Assembly (NCBI RefSeq): GCF_001718695.1 | Contig: NZ_CP013421.1 | Span: 620,001-684,000 of the forward strand | Origin: Burkholderia ubonensis | Lineage (GTDB): Bacteria > Pseudomonadota > Gammaproteobacteria > Burkholderiales > Burkholderiaceae | Direction: 5' to 3' | DNA length: 64,000 nucleotides | Shown: piece by piece, positions 34,380-42,425 of the stretch | Layout: each line of letters opens with the position of its first letter | Position numbering within the stretch: position 1 is the first letter of the stretch | Position numbers and translations under genes: made by a program | Notes under the pieces: generated by a model | What the model was told of the DNA's origin: nothing | Database searches by the model: none | The model's input: the letters and a program-made list of their open reading frames with translations, nothing else

Positions 34380-34516
34380 TGCATCGACTCGATATCGTCG
34401 ATACGGAGCCCCTCGATGTGCGCACTGCCGAGCCGCCAACCCAGCAAGCCGCCCGCAGGGCGCGACGCATGCCGCGCGGCGCACGCCGACGCGTCGGGCT
34501 GCGTGGGAGGCGCCGC

Positions 34517-35236
34517 ATGACGGAACGCACGTCCCGACATCCGACGCACGCCGCGCAGCACGCCAAGCCATCGCAGCGGCCGCAGCCCGACCCGGCCGAC
34601 ACGCACGGCGGCGACGCCGATGACGACGCGCCGGCCACGCTCGACGCGTGCCGCCGCTGCGGGCTGTGGGAACACGCGACGCAGCCGGTGCCGGGCGCCG
34701 GCCCCGCCGACGCGCGCATCATGCTGGTCGGCGAGCAACCGGGCGATCAGGAAGACCGGACCGGCGTGCCGTTCGTCGGCGCGGCGGGCCGCATGCTCGA
34801 CCGTGCGCTCGACGAGGCCGGGATCGATCGCGCCCGCGTGTACGTGACCAACGCGGTCAAGCACTTCAAGTGGGAGCCGCGCGGCAAGCGCCGGCTGCAC
34901 AAGACGCCGGCGCAGCGGGAGGTCGCCGCGTGCCGCTACTGGCTCGAGCGCGAACTCGAGACGCTCGCGCCGCGCGTGATCGTCGCGCTCGGCGCGACGG
35001 CGCTGCGCGCGGTGCTGCAGGACAACGACGCGACGCTCGAACGCGCGCGCCAGCCGTTGCGCTCGCCGGACGGCCGCCTCGTCGTCGCGACGTATCACCC
35101 GTCCTACGTGCTGCGCACGCGCGGCGCCGATTCGCGCGAGCGCGCGTACCGGACGCTGGTCGACGCGCTGCGCACCGCAGCGCGACTCGCGCGCGACGCC
35201 GGCACGGCGCACGGCACGCGCGGAGACGCCGAATGA
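34517..35236 (+). CDS. udgX: UdgX-type uracil-DNA glycosylase
   Basis: A 239-residue family-4-like uracil-DNA glycosylase of the UdgX group. Motif A is GEQPGDQEDRTGVPFVGAAG, the diagnostic extra loop is KRRLH (His128; KRRIH is the usual form), and motif B is TYHPSYVLR. Two Cys (CRRCGLW) fit the iron-sulphur cluster, with a further one in VAACRYWLE. UdgX forms a covalent adduct with uracil-DNA through the loop His, as known for the group. GGGAGG stands 6 nt before the ATG. Its TGA overlaps the ATG of the Nramp-related transporter. Confidence 0.9.
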   Translation: MTERTSRHPTHAAQHAKPSQRPQPDPADTHGGDADDDAPATLDACRRCGLWEHATQPVPGAGPADARIMLVGEQPGDQEDRTGVPFVGAAGRMLDRALDEAGIDRARVYVTNAVKHFKWEPRGKRRLHKTPAQREVAACRYWLERELETLAPRVIVALGATALRAVLQDNDATLERARQPLRSPDGRLVVATYHPSYVLRTRGADSRERAYRTLVDALRTAARLARDAGTAHGTRGDAE

Positions 35237-36564
35237 GCGACCTGCGCGACGACGACGCAACGCACGCCGCGCCCACCTCGACATCCGCGTCCGCGCCCGC
35301 GCCGGCCGCGAAGCCCTGGTATCGGCGGCTCGGCCCCGGCCTGCTCGCGGGCGCGTCCGACGCCGATCCGAGCAACGTGGCGGTGTACGCGCAGGCCGGC
35401 AGCCAGTTCGGGTTCAACATGCTGTGGATGATCGTCGTCACGCTGCCGATGATGGTCGTCGTGCAGCTCGCGGCCGCGTTCGTCGGGCGCACCAACCGCA
35501 AGGGGCTGGTGGCCGGCATCCGCGAGCACTTCTCCGACCGTCTCGCGAAAACGCTGATCGTGATGGTCGTGATCGTCAACGTCGTGAACGTCGGCGCCGA
35601 TCTCGCCGCGATGGGCGACGCGACCGCGCTCGTCGCCGGCGGGCGCAGCTACTGGTACGCGGCCTTGTACGGGATCGCGTCGCTCGCGCTGCAGGTGCTG
35701 ATGTCGTACGAGCGCTATGCGCGCTGGCTCAAATGGATGACGCTCGGCCTGCTCGCGTACGTGCTCGAACTCGGCTTCGTGCACGTCGACTGGCGCAATC
35801 TGCTGCATACGCTGGTGCTGCCGCACATCGCGTTCACGCACGACTACGCGACCACCGCGGTCGCGGTGCTCGGCACGACGCTCAGCCCGTATCTGTTCGT
35901 GTGGCAGGCCGCGCTCGAAGTGGAGGAAACCCAGGCCGAGCGGCGCAACGGCGATGGCGACACCGTCAACGCGCCCGCGACCCGTCGCGACACCGAGCGG
36001 CGCATCACGTTCGACACGTGGACCGGGATGATCGTCACGAACGCGGTGTCGTTCTGCATCATGGTGATTGGGGCGGCGGTGTTCTTCACGCACGGCCGGC
36101 ACGACATCGGGTCGACGGCGCAGGCCGCCGAAGCGCTGCGGCCGATCGCGGGCGAAGCGGCGTTCGTCGTGTTCGCGTTCGGCATCGTCGGTTGCGGGCT
36201 GCTGGCGATTCCGGCATTCGCCGGCAGCGCGGCTTACGGCTGCGCGGAGGCATGGCAGTTCCGCGAGGGCCTCAACGAGCCGGTGCATCGCGCGCCGGCG
36301 TTCTACGGCGTGCTGGCGCTGTGCGTGCTGGTCGGCATCGCGATCTGCTTCGGCCCGGTCAATCCGATCAAGGCGCTGTACTGGAGCGCGGTGCTCAACG
36401 GCATCGCCGCGGTGCCGATGCTGGTGCTCGTGATGCTGCTCGCCCAGCGGCGCGGGGCGGCCGGCCAGCCGGGCAGCGGCGTCGCGTCGAGGGTGCTGGG
36501 GTGGCTTGCCGTCGCGCTGATGGCGGCGTCGGTGGTGGTGATGGTGGTGGACATGCTGGCGTGA
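35233..36564 (+). CDS. Nramp-related metal transporter with non-canonical motifs
   Basis: A 443-residue Nramp-family membrane protein. The TM1 signature, DPGN in classical Nramps, is ASDADPSN here. The TM6 signature, normally MPH, is GTTLSPYLFV here, so the metal-binding Met is missing. The rest fits the family in length and helix pattern (about 11-12 segments). This places it among Nramp-related branches whose substrate may be Mg2+ or another ion and not Mn2+/Fe2+; I cannot tell which. It is coupled to udgX by an ATGA overlap. Confidence 0.82.
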   Translation: MSDLRDDDATHAAPTSTSASAPAPAAKPWYRRLGPGLLAGASDADPSNVAVYAQAGSQFGFNMLWMIVVTLPMMVVVQLAAAFVGRTNRKGLVAGIREHFSDRLAKTLIVMVVIVNVVNVGADLAAMGDATALVAGGRSYWYAALYGIASLALQVLMSYERYARWLKWMTLGLLAYVLELGFVHVDWRNLLHTLVLPHIAFTHDYATTAVAVLGTTLSPYLFVWQAALEVEETQAERRNGDGDTVNAPATRRDTERRITFDTWTGMIVTNAVSFCIMVIGAAVFFTHGRHDIGSTAQAAEALRPIAGEAAFVVFAFGIVGCGLLAIPAFAGSAAYGCAEAWQFREGLNEPVHRAPAFYGVLALCVLVGIAICFGPVNPIKALYWSAVLNGIAAVPMLVLVMLLAQRRGAAGQPGSGVASRVLGWLAVALMAASVVVMVVDMLA

Positions 36565-36680
36565 GCGGCGGGGCCGTTGCTGTTTGCAACTGGGGGCGGC
36601 GGATGGCGGTAATCGATGGAGGCTGACTGCGACGGCGGATACAACAACGGTTGACGGCCGGGCCTGCGATGCCCTCCGGC

Positions 36681-36734
36681 TCACCGATGAAGCGTTCGCA
36701 GCGATCTCGCGAACTTCTCGATCGTTGCTGCCAT
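36681..36734 (-). pseudogene. Truncated hipA remnant
   Basis: MAATIEKFARSLRTLHR then a stop: the first 17 codons of what looks like a HipA-type toxin start, overlapping the hipB stop (TAATG). Nothing kinase-like follows before the Nramp gene end, so the toxin body is deleted. Confidence 0.45.
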
Positions 36735-37077
36735 TAGAAGTCCAGCTCCTTGAGTTCCTTCTCCGACAGAACGCTAACTCGTTGTCGACGGGTGCGAGCA
36801 TCGAGCGACTTGAGCGCCGGATCCGTCTCGGAGAGCAAGTCATGCAGGCGCAGGCCGGGAGCAAACGCTTCCAGATACCGAACCATCTGACCGATCGCCA
36901 CGCCGGGGTCGCCCTTTTCGATGCGGTAGGCGGTATTGCGCGACAGACCGGCTCGCGTGGCTGCCTCGCTCTGATGAACCCCTCTCGCTATACGGAGACG
37001 GGAGAGCAGTTGCCCCAGTGGTGCTTTGTCTCGGCAAGCACGGCCGGGCTGGCAGCCATCTCTTGATTGACCTTCAT
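36734..37077 (-). pseudogene. Frameshifted HipB-like XRE antitoxin gene
   Basis: Two frames join to a typical HipB-like protein: MKVNQEMAASPAVLAETK in one frame, then APLGQLLSRLRIARGVHQSE, TRAGLSRNTAYRIEKGDPGV and a C-terminus LSEKELKELDF in the next. A 1-bp loss after the K codon near 37025 explains the break; the second frame has no start codon of its own upstream of the HTH. The XRE helix-turn-helix itself is uninterrupted. A TAATG overlap with the hipA remnant keeps the original operon layout. Confidence 0.72.
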
Positions 37078-37105
37078 GCTCGATAAATCGATCCTTATGG
37101 CTCGT

Positions 37106-37125
37106 ATGCTCGATTTTACGAGCAT
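37106..37125. promoter_or_regulatory. Putative HipB operator
   Basis: Perfect 7-bp inverted repeat ATGCTCG-ATTTTA-CGAGCAT, 29-48 bp upstream of the hipB start; a second ATGCTCG half-site overlaps the start codon (37076-37082). HipB proteins repress through such palindromes. Confidence 0.55.
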
Positions 37126-37435
37126 TCCGGCCTTCACAGGCCCAGCCGCCGCGAATGCCTGCGCGCCGCGCCTGACGAGCGGGGACGTCTTCTTGAAAAA
37201 CGGGAGTTTTAACCAGCCGGAATCAAACCCGCCATTGCAGCGGGCTACAGCGCGGGCGTCACCGAGGCTCGCGAGCAGACTCTACCGCCCCTGATCGGCC
37301 CATTTGGTTTGCTGCTGGCGGCCACGTCGCTCGGGAAGTGGCCGCGGTTCTTGCCTGCGGATTCATGCGCTTCTCGGTCACGGTCGCCTCGGGCCGGCCG
37401 CGCGAGCGGCACGGCCCGATCGCGAGCGGACCCGC
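37126..37435. other. Gene-free stretch between the hip remnant and the ferritin-like gene
   Basis: About 310 bases with no supported gene, RNA or repeat. Confidence 0.35.
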
Positions 37436-38047
37436 TTACATCATCTTCCCGCGCGAGCGCTCGGCGCGCGCCGCATCGGCCGCCGACTCGACCTTCTTCA
37501 CTTCCTCCGGCGGCGGCAGCACGGCCTTGAAGCCCATCGACTCGATCCACATCTCGCGCGCCCAGCCGCGGGTGTGATAGAGGTGATGATCCTCGTCGGC
37601 TTCGACTTCGTCGTGCGCGGCCTTCAGCGCACGCGCTGCGTCGCTGTCGCGCAACTGGTCGGCCGCATAGCCGATCAGCTCCCAGTTCAGATGGTCCTTC
37701 GTCTCGGCGAGCACCACGCACTCGGCCGCGACGACCTGCGCGACGGCCGGATCGGCCTGCTTCTTCGCCTGCTGGATCACCTGCACCAGCGACTTGCCGG
37801 TGGCCGCGACAGCGGCACGGCCGGGCGACTGCGCGTCCGGATCGAGGCCGAGCGTTTCGAACACCTTGCGCAGCACTTCCTGGTGATGCAGGGTCTCGCG
37901 ATGATATTTCTCCCATTCCTTGTGCAGGTCCGGGTCGGTTGCGCACTGGAGCGCGGCCTCGTAGATCTGCGCGCCGCCAAGCTCGGTCTCGTATGCCTGA
38001 CAGAGCAGTTCGAGGATGCCTTCGTGCTTCGATTGCCGTTGGGCCAT
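37436..38047 (-). CDS. Ferritin-like domain protein
   Basis: A 203-residue, mostly helical protein with ferritin/rubrerythrin-type metal-ligand spacing: YETELGGAQIYEAAL, EWEKYHRETLHHQEVL and a later EDHHLYH. It may bind iron as a di-iron helical bundle, but oxidase or storage activity is unproven. GGAGAAGCAGTC precedes the chosen ATG. It is the last gene of the run SDR - DUF4142 - ferritin-like, with an intrinsic terminator or attenuator just upstream. Confidence 0.7.
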   Translation of the reverse strand: MAQRQSKHEGILELLCQAYETELGGAQIYEAALQCATDPDLHKEWEKYHRETLHHQEVLRKVFETLGLDPDAQSPGRAAVAATGKSLVQVIQQAKKQADPAVAQVVAAECVVLAETKDHLNWELIGYAADQLRDSDAARALKAAHDEVEADEDHHLYHTRGWAREMWIESMGFKAVLPPPEEVKKVESAADAARAERSRGKMM

Positions 38048-38060
38048 GACTGCTTCTCCG

Positions 38061-38087
38061 AAAAATGCGGGCCGCACACGCGGCCCG
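38061..38087 (-). terminator. Intrinsic terminator/attenuator between the DUF4142 and ferritin-like genes
   Basis: On the minus strand an 8-bp GC-rich stem (CGGGCCGC/GCGGCCCG, loop GTGT) is followed by GCATTTTT. It would reduce but perhaps not abolish transcription into the ferritin-like gene. Confidence 0.7.
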
Positions 38088-38106
38088 GGGTTGAACCGGA
38101 CGCGCG

Positions 38107-38718
38107 TTACTGCGCGCCCACCTTGCGCTGCAGCGCTTCCGCCATGCTCAGGTGATGCTTGAGCTTCGGCAGCGTGGCCTGCGCGAACGCGCGCAGCTGC
38201 GCGTCCTTGCCGTCGCGGGCCTCCGTTTCGAACAGCGCGATCGTCTTGCGGTGCGCTTCCGGGCCGGCCGCCGCGACATAAGCGGAGTCGAAGTCCTTGC
38301 CTTGCTTGCCGCGCAGCGCCTCCACGTCCGGGTCGGTCACCTGCTCGACCTGCGGCTTGATGCCCTTGCGCGCGGCGATCTGGTTCAGCTGCGCGTTCGC
38401 CTTGCTGTGGTCGGCCACCATCCGCTTCGCGAACGCGCGCACGTCGGCCGACTTCGACTGCTTCAGCGCCAGCTGGCTCGCCTGCACTTCCGCCTTGCCG
38501 CCGATCGCGGCCTTGTCGACGAATTCCGCATCGGCGCCCTGCGGCGCCTTCGCCATGCCCGCGTCGCCGGCTCCGGCGCCCGACGACGGATTGATCACGC
38601 CGCCCGGCACGTGCGAATTCGAGGCGGGCGGCTCGCTCGGCATCTGTGCGTGCGCGAGCCCCGCTACCGCGAGCGCGCCCGCAGCGAGCGCCGCGGTCGT
38701 CCAGTTGTGTCGTTTCAT
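38107..38718 (-). CDS. DUF4142 exported protein
   Basis: A 203-residue protein with a signal peptide (cleavage near GLAHA-QM), an unstructured Pro/Ser/Gly linker and a DUF4142 four-helix domain (about 65-203: DAEFVDKAAIGGKAEVQASQ, then FAKRMVADHSKANAQLNQIA). DUF4142 proteins are periplasmic ferritin-like bundles of unknown function. It follows the SDR gene closely on the same strand. Confidence 0.85.
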   Translation of the reverse strand: MKRHNWTTAALAAGALAVAGLAHAQMPSEPPASNSHVPGGVINPSSGAGAGDAGMAKAPQGADAEFVDKAAIGGKAEVQASQLALKQSKSADVRAFAKRMVADHSKANAQLNQIAARKGIKPQVEQVTDPDVEALRGKQGKDFDSAYVAAAGPEAHRKTIALFETEARDGKDAQLRAFAQATLPKLKHHLSMAEALQRKVGAQ

Positions 38719-38745
38719 GCGCTTTCTCCTTGTGTGGGGAACCGG

Positions 38746-39603
38746 TCAGCCACCGACGATCGAGCCGCCGTTCGGATGCAAGGTCTGTCCCGTCATGTAG
38801 CTCGCGCCTTCAGATGCGAGCAGGACGTAGCAGTCGATCAGCTCGTCGGGCTGGCCCGGCCGCTTGAGCGGCACGTTCGAGCCGAACTTCGACACCTGCT
38901 CGGCGCTGAAGGTCGACGGGATCAGCGGCGTCCAGATCGGCCCCGGCGCCACGGCATTCACGCGGATGTCGCGCTCGGCCAGCTCGATCGACAGCGAGCG
39001 CGTGAACGCGACGATCGCGCCCTTGGTCGCCGAGTAGTCGGGCAGTTTCGGGCTGCCGTGGTACGCGGTGACGGACGCCGTGTTGACGATGCGGCCGCCG
39101 CCCTTCATGTGCTGCAGCGCCGCCTGCGTGCAGAAGATCATCCCGTACACGTTGGTGCGGAAAGTACGCTCGAGCTGCTCCTCGGTCACGTCCTCGATGC
39201 CGGGCTGCGGATGCTGCTCGCCCGCGTTGTTCACCAGCACGTCGAGCCGGCCGAGCCGCTCGACGGTGCGCGCGACCGCGTCGCGCGCCTGTTGCCGGTC
39301 GCCGATGTCGCACGCGATCGCCTCGCAACGCCGGCCGGCCTGTTCGATGAGCCGCTTCGTGTGCGCGGCGTCGTCCGACTCGTTCAGATAGACGATCGCG
39401 ACGTCCGCGCCTTCCTTCGCGAAACCGATCGCCACCGCGCGGCCGATCCCGCTGTCGCCGCCGGTGACGAGCGCGACCTTGCCGGCCAGCTTGCCGCTGC
39501 CGACGTAATCGGCCGCCTCGTCGCGCGGCTTCGGCTGCATGTCCCGCTCGCTGCCCGGCTGCTGCGTCTGATTCTGGGGCGGCGGGGTGTGTGCCTGGGT
39601 CAT
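38746..39603 (-). CDS. Short-chain dehydrogenase/reductase (YghA-like)
   Basis: A 285-residue SDR with a hydrophilic N-terminal extension. The NAD(P)-binding GGDSGIGRA, the catalytic Ser region NTASVTAYHG, and YSATKGA with Tyr and Lys are all intact; a VNNAG block is present. The pattern matches stress-related SDRs of the YghA/GsiB-like type. AGGAGGCATAC precedes the ATG. A sigma-54-like site lies 34 nt upstream with a dyad 69 bp further. Confidence 0.88.
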   Translation of the reverse strand: MTQAHTPPPQNQTQQPGSERDMQPKPRDEAADYVGSGKLAGKVALVTGGDSGIGRAVAIGFAKEGADVAIVYLNESDDAAHTKRLIEQAGRRCEAIACDIGDRQQARDAVARTVERLGRLDVLVNNAGEQHPQPGIEDVTEEQLERTFRTNVYGMIFCTQAALQHMKGGGRIVNTASVTAYHGSPKLPDYSATKGAIVAFTRSLSIELAERDIRVNAVAPGPIWTPLIPSTFSAEQVSKFGSNVPLKRPGQPDELIDCYVLLASEGASYMTGQTLHPNGGSIVGG

Positions 39604-39637
39604 GTATGCCTCCTTGATCGTGGGTCGGGAGCACGGC

Positions 39638-39651
39638 GCAAGCCGCATGCC
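39638..39651 (-). promoter_or_regulatory. Putative sigma-54 promoter for the SDR - DUF4142 - ferritin-like genes
   Basis: GGCATGCGGCTTGC, exact spacing, 34 nt before the SDR start. Confidence 0.68.
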
Positions 39652-39719
39652 GCATGCCGCAGGCCGCCGCTCGTGCCGCACGGCCGCTCGCGGCCGTGCG
39701 CGCGCGGTGCGTCCCTGCA

Positions 39720-39735
39720 TTGCAAGCGCGTGCAG
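39720..39735. promoter_or_regulatory. Putative activator-binding dyad
   Basis: TTGCAAGCGCGTGCAG, 69 bp upstream of the -24 element at 39651. The left half and centre match the set, the right half partly. Confidence 0.4.
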
Positions 39736-39746
39736 AAACGGCATGG

Positions 39747-40313
39747 TCAGTGCGCGGCGTCCTGCGTCGTGCCGTCGGGCCGGCGCACCGGGTCGAAGTC
39801 GCGCCACTCGCCGTCCTGCCATTCGCCTTCGACGCGCTCGATCGCCTGCGCGCCGGTCGCGCGCAGCACGTCTTCGGCCGCCGCCGCGGTGGCGGCCGTC
39901 ACGCGCGCGGCGAGGATCACGCCGCTCTCGGTCTGCTCGAGCGTGCCCTTGCCCTCGGCCTGCTCGCCGCGCATCCGTCCGAGCGCGCCGCCGAAGGCGC
40001 CGAGATACGCGCCGGCCAACGCGCCGGCGACCGGCACGAACCAGTAGCGCAGGCCGATCGCGTAAGCGATCAGGCCGACGATCACGCCGATCAGCATGCC
40101 GCGCAGTGCGCCGACCATCGCGCCGCGGCCGCCGGGCTTCGCGGCCGTATCGGCATACACGTCGCCGCCGATCGGATAGCGCGCGTGCTGTCCGCCCGGG
40201 TTCAGAAAGAAGATGGACACGTCGTCCGGTCCGAACGCGCGCTCGTAGAGGTGGCGCGCCCCACCTTCCGCTTCATCGAACGTCGTGAAGCGGCCTGCGA
40301 CGATCATCGCCAT
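39747..40313 (-). CDS. Glycine-zipper membrane protein
   Basis: A 188-residue protein with an N-terminal soluble stretch (FDEAEGGARHLYERAFGPDD), then two Gly/Ala-rich helices (MLIGVIVGLIAYAIGL, VAGALAGAYLGAFGGALGRM) of glycine-zipper character, and a C-terminal half with FDPVRRPDGT. It is like the small Gly-zipper stress proteins of proteobacteria. A GGAGCACGAGC precedes the ATG. It is the last gene of the BON - SDR - DUF2795 run. Confidence 0.7.
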   Translation of the reverse strand: MAMIVAGRFTTFDEAEGGARHLYERAFGPDDVSIFFLNPGGQHARYPIGGDVYADTAAKPGGRGAMVGALRGMLIGVIVGLIAYAIGLRYWFVPVAGALAGAYLGAFGGALGRMRGEQAEGKGTLEQTESGVILAARVTAATAAAAEDVLRATGAQAIERVEGEWQDGEWRDFDPVRRPDGTTQDAAH

Positions 40314-40377
40314 GCTCGTGCTCCTCGTGACGGTAACGCGCCGTGCGCGCGCCGGCGCGCACGGCCGACGGCGGCGC

Positions 40378-40677
40378 TCACATCAGCCGCCCGAGTTCCT
40401 TCGACACCGATGCCGGCGTGGTGTACTCGCGATCGGGAATCTGCCGCAGCATCTCCAGCACGTGCTGGTCCGCATGCGAGCGCTCCGCGCACTGGACGAC
40501 GTCGGCCTTGCTCGCCGGGTAGTCCATGCCCTTCAGCGCCTTCTGCACGTCGACCGGGCTCGGCGCCTTGCCGTGGCCGGTCTGATGGCCGCCCTTGTCG
40601 TGGTCCTGCTGCGTGCGCTCGCCTTCGTGCGCGCGCGAGTGGCTGTATTCGTGGCCGGTGTGTTGTCGCGATGTCAT
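40378..40677 (-). CDS. DUF2795 protein
   Basis: A 99-residue protein with a His-rich, disordered N-terminus and a DUF2795 C-terminus (VQKALKGMDYPASKADVVQC, VLEMLRQIPDREYTTPASVS). GAAGGAGGTTTCC precedes the ATG. Small helical domain, function unknown; often found in stress loci. Confidence 0.82.
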   Translation of the reverse strand: MTSRQHTGHEYSHSRAHEGERTQQDHDKGGHQTGHGKAPSPVDVQKALKGMDYPASKADVVQCAERSHADQHVLEMLRQIPDREYTTPASVSKELGRLM

Positions 40678-40715
40678 GGAAACCTCCTTCGAAAGAAAAA
40701 CGCACTCCAGATCGA

Positions 40716-41744
40716 TTACGCGGTCGTGCGCCGCGCCCGCGCGAGCGCCACGACCATCAGCGCGGCCGCGCCCAACGCGACGGCGCCCGCGACCTTCGGA
40801 CGCTGCACCACGGCGTTGTATGCGCAGCCGCGCAGCACCGGACCTTCCATTCCTTCGCGCTCGTGCAGCGCGTGGCGCGACTCGTACAGCGCGTTGTCGT
40901 CGCGCGGGCGTGCCGCGCGCACGGTGCGCTGGCCGCGCGAGAACAACGTGGCCGCGAGGCGATCGAACAGGCGCGGCGCGTGATACGCGCCCGCCGAGGC
41001 CAGCTTCGCGGCGCCGCCGACGAACAGCGTGCGGCGCGGATGCGCGGCCGCGAACAGGATCGCGTCGGCGACCAGCTCGGGGTCGTAGATCGGCGGCGGC
41101 AGCTTCGCCTCGACGTTCATGTAGTTTTTCGCGTGCATCACGAACATCGTGTCCATCGCGGCCGGCTTGATCAGCGTGACGGATACCGGCAAGCGGTCCG
41201 ACTCGAGCTCGAGCCGCAGCGAATCGGTGAAGCCCTTCACCGCGTGCTTCGACGCGACATACGCGCTCTGCAGCGGCAGCGGCGCGTCGGACGCCTCGCT
41301 GCCGAGGTTGATGATCGCGCCGCCGTGAAAATCGCCCTTGCGCCGGAAATGGTCCGACGCGACGAGCGAGCCGTGCACGACGCCCCAGTAGTTCGTGTCG
41401 AACAGCCGCCGCTGATCCTCGAGCGGCACCGCGGCCGCGGTGCCGAAGATCGAGACGCCGGCGTTGTTGATCCACGTGTCGAAGCCGCCGTAGGTGTCGA
41501 CGGCCTGCGCGGCGGCGCGCTGCAGATCCTCGAGATTCGCGACGTCGCCCGCGACCGGCACCGCAAGGCCGCCGTGCTGGCGGATCTCGTCGCACAGCGT
41601 ATTAAGCGCGTCGCCGTTGCGCGCGAACAGCACGAGCTTGGCGCCGCGGCGTGCCGCCTTGCGCGCGGTGACGAGGCCGATGCCGCTCGTCGCGCCCGTG
41701 ATCACGATCGTCTGCTCGCCGACGGGTTTGAGCGTGCACTTCAT
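40716..41744 (-). CDS. SDR-family oxidoreductase with C-terminal membrane helix
   Basis: A 342-residue SDR: GATSGIGLV at the nucleotide site, INNAG, NLGSEASD with the catalytic Ser, YVASKHAVKG with Tyr and Lys. About 90 extra C-terminal residues end in a predicted helix AGAVALGAAALMVVALA, which may anchor it to the membrane. The 25-nt gap to the BON gene upstream suggests one transcript. Confidence 0.87.
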   Translation of the reverse strand: MKCTLKPVGEQTIVITGATSGIGLVTARKAARRGAKLVLFARNGDALNTLCDEIRQHGGLAVPVAGDVANLEDLQRAAAQAVDTYGGFDTWINNAGVSIFGTAAAVPLEDQRRLFDTNYWGVVHGSLVASDHFRRKGDFHGGAIINLGSEASDAPLPLQSAYVASKHAVKGFTDSLRLELESDRLPVSVTLIKPAAMDTMFVMHAKNYMNVEAKLPPPIYDPELVADAILFAAAHPRRTLFVGGAAKLASAGAYHAPRLFDRLAATLFSRGQRTVRAARPRDDNALYESRHALHEREGMEGPVLRGCAYNAVVQRPKVAGAVALGAAALMVVALARARRTTA

Positions 41745-41769
41745 AACACCTCCTGTTACGTCGCGCCGA

Positions 41770-42183
41770 TCACTTCGGGCGGATGGTCAACTGGTTGCGC
41801 ACGTCGCGCACGCCGTCGATCTTCCTGACGACGTCGGCCGCCTGCCCGCGCTGCTGCAAGTCCGGCACGCTGCCCGTCAGCACGACGTTGCCGCGCCGCG
41901 TCTTCACGTGAATGTCGCCGGACGACAGGCCGCTCGTGCCGACCAGTTCGGCCTTCGCCTTGGTCGTGATCGCCGCGTCGCGAATCTTCGTCCCGGTGCT
42001 CGAATGGGACGACGATGCGGACGACGATGCGGACGACGAAGCGGCGTCGTCGCCGGCGGCGAACGCGCTCGGCGCGACGACGGTGCAGGCGGCGGCAGCG
42101 GCGACGGCGATCGCCATGCCGATACGCGTGCCCGCACGACGGCGCGCTCGCGGCGCGCTGGCTTGCAGCAGAAATACCTTCAT
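41770..42183 (-). CDS. Exported BON-domain protein
   Basis: A 137-residue protein with a signal peptide (cleavage near APSAFA-AG), a Ser/Ala repeat linker (SSSASSSASSS, coded by a 12-bp repeat) and one BON domain (KIRDAAITTKAKAELVG, GNVVLTGSVPDLQQRGQAAD). OsmY-type periplasmic proteins of this form are induced by osmotic and envelope stress. GGAGGTCACG precedes the ATG. It leads a four-gene run under a sigma-54-like site. Confidence 0.88.
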   Translation of the reverse strand: MKVFLLQASAPRARRRAGTRIGMAIAVAAAAACTVVAPSAFAAGDDAASSSASSSASSSHSSTGTKIRDAAITTKAKAELVGTSGLSSGDIHVKTRRGNVVLTGSVPDLQQRGQAADVVRKIDGVRDVRNQLTIRPK

Positions 42184-42233
42184 CGTGACCTCCTTTCGTG
42201 AGCGCCGGCCGTGCCGGCTGGTATGCCGATGTC

Positions 42234-42247
42234 GCAAGTCGCGTGCC
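42234..42247 (-). promoter_or_regulatory. Putative sigma-54 promoter for the BON - SDR - DUF2795 - glycine-zipper genes
   Basis: GGCACGCGACTTGC, exact spacing, 50 nt before the BON start. Divergent from 42357. Confidence 0.72.
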
Positions 42248-42297
42248 GCGCGCACGGCGCGGCTCGCGCGTGCGGCGCGCCGATCAGACGCCCTTTC

Positions 42298-42313
42298 ATC
42301 CAAGCCGTTGTAA
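42298..42313. promoter_or_regulatory. Putative activator-binding dyad between divergent promoters
   Basis: ATCCAAGCCGTTGTAA: the right half TGTAA is perfect, the left half partial. It lies 51 bp from the -24 at 42247 and 44 bp from that at 42357, so it could serve both. Confidence 0.4.
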
Positions 42314-42356
42314 TTTTTTCGGCGCCGATGCGGGCCGCTTCCCCCGCAAAGCGGCG

Positions 42357-42370
42357 GGCATGCCGATTGC
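42357..42370 (+). promoter_or_regulatory. Putative sigma-54 promoter for the GT4/decarboxylase pair
   Basis: GGCATGCCGATTGC, exact spacing, 55 nt before the start codon. Confidence 0.68.
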
Positions 42371-42425
42371 CGGACAGGGATGCAACGGGGCCCACCGGCG
42401 CGGCCCCGACCTCGGGAGCATCACC

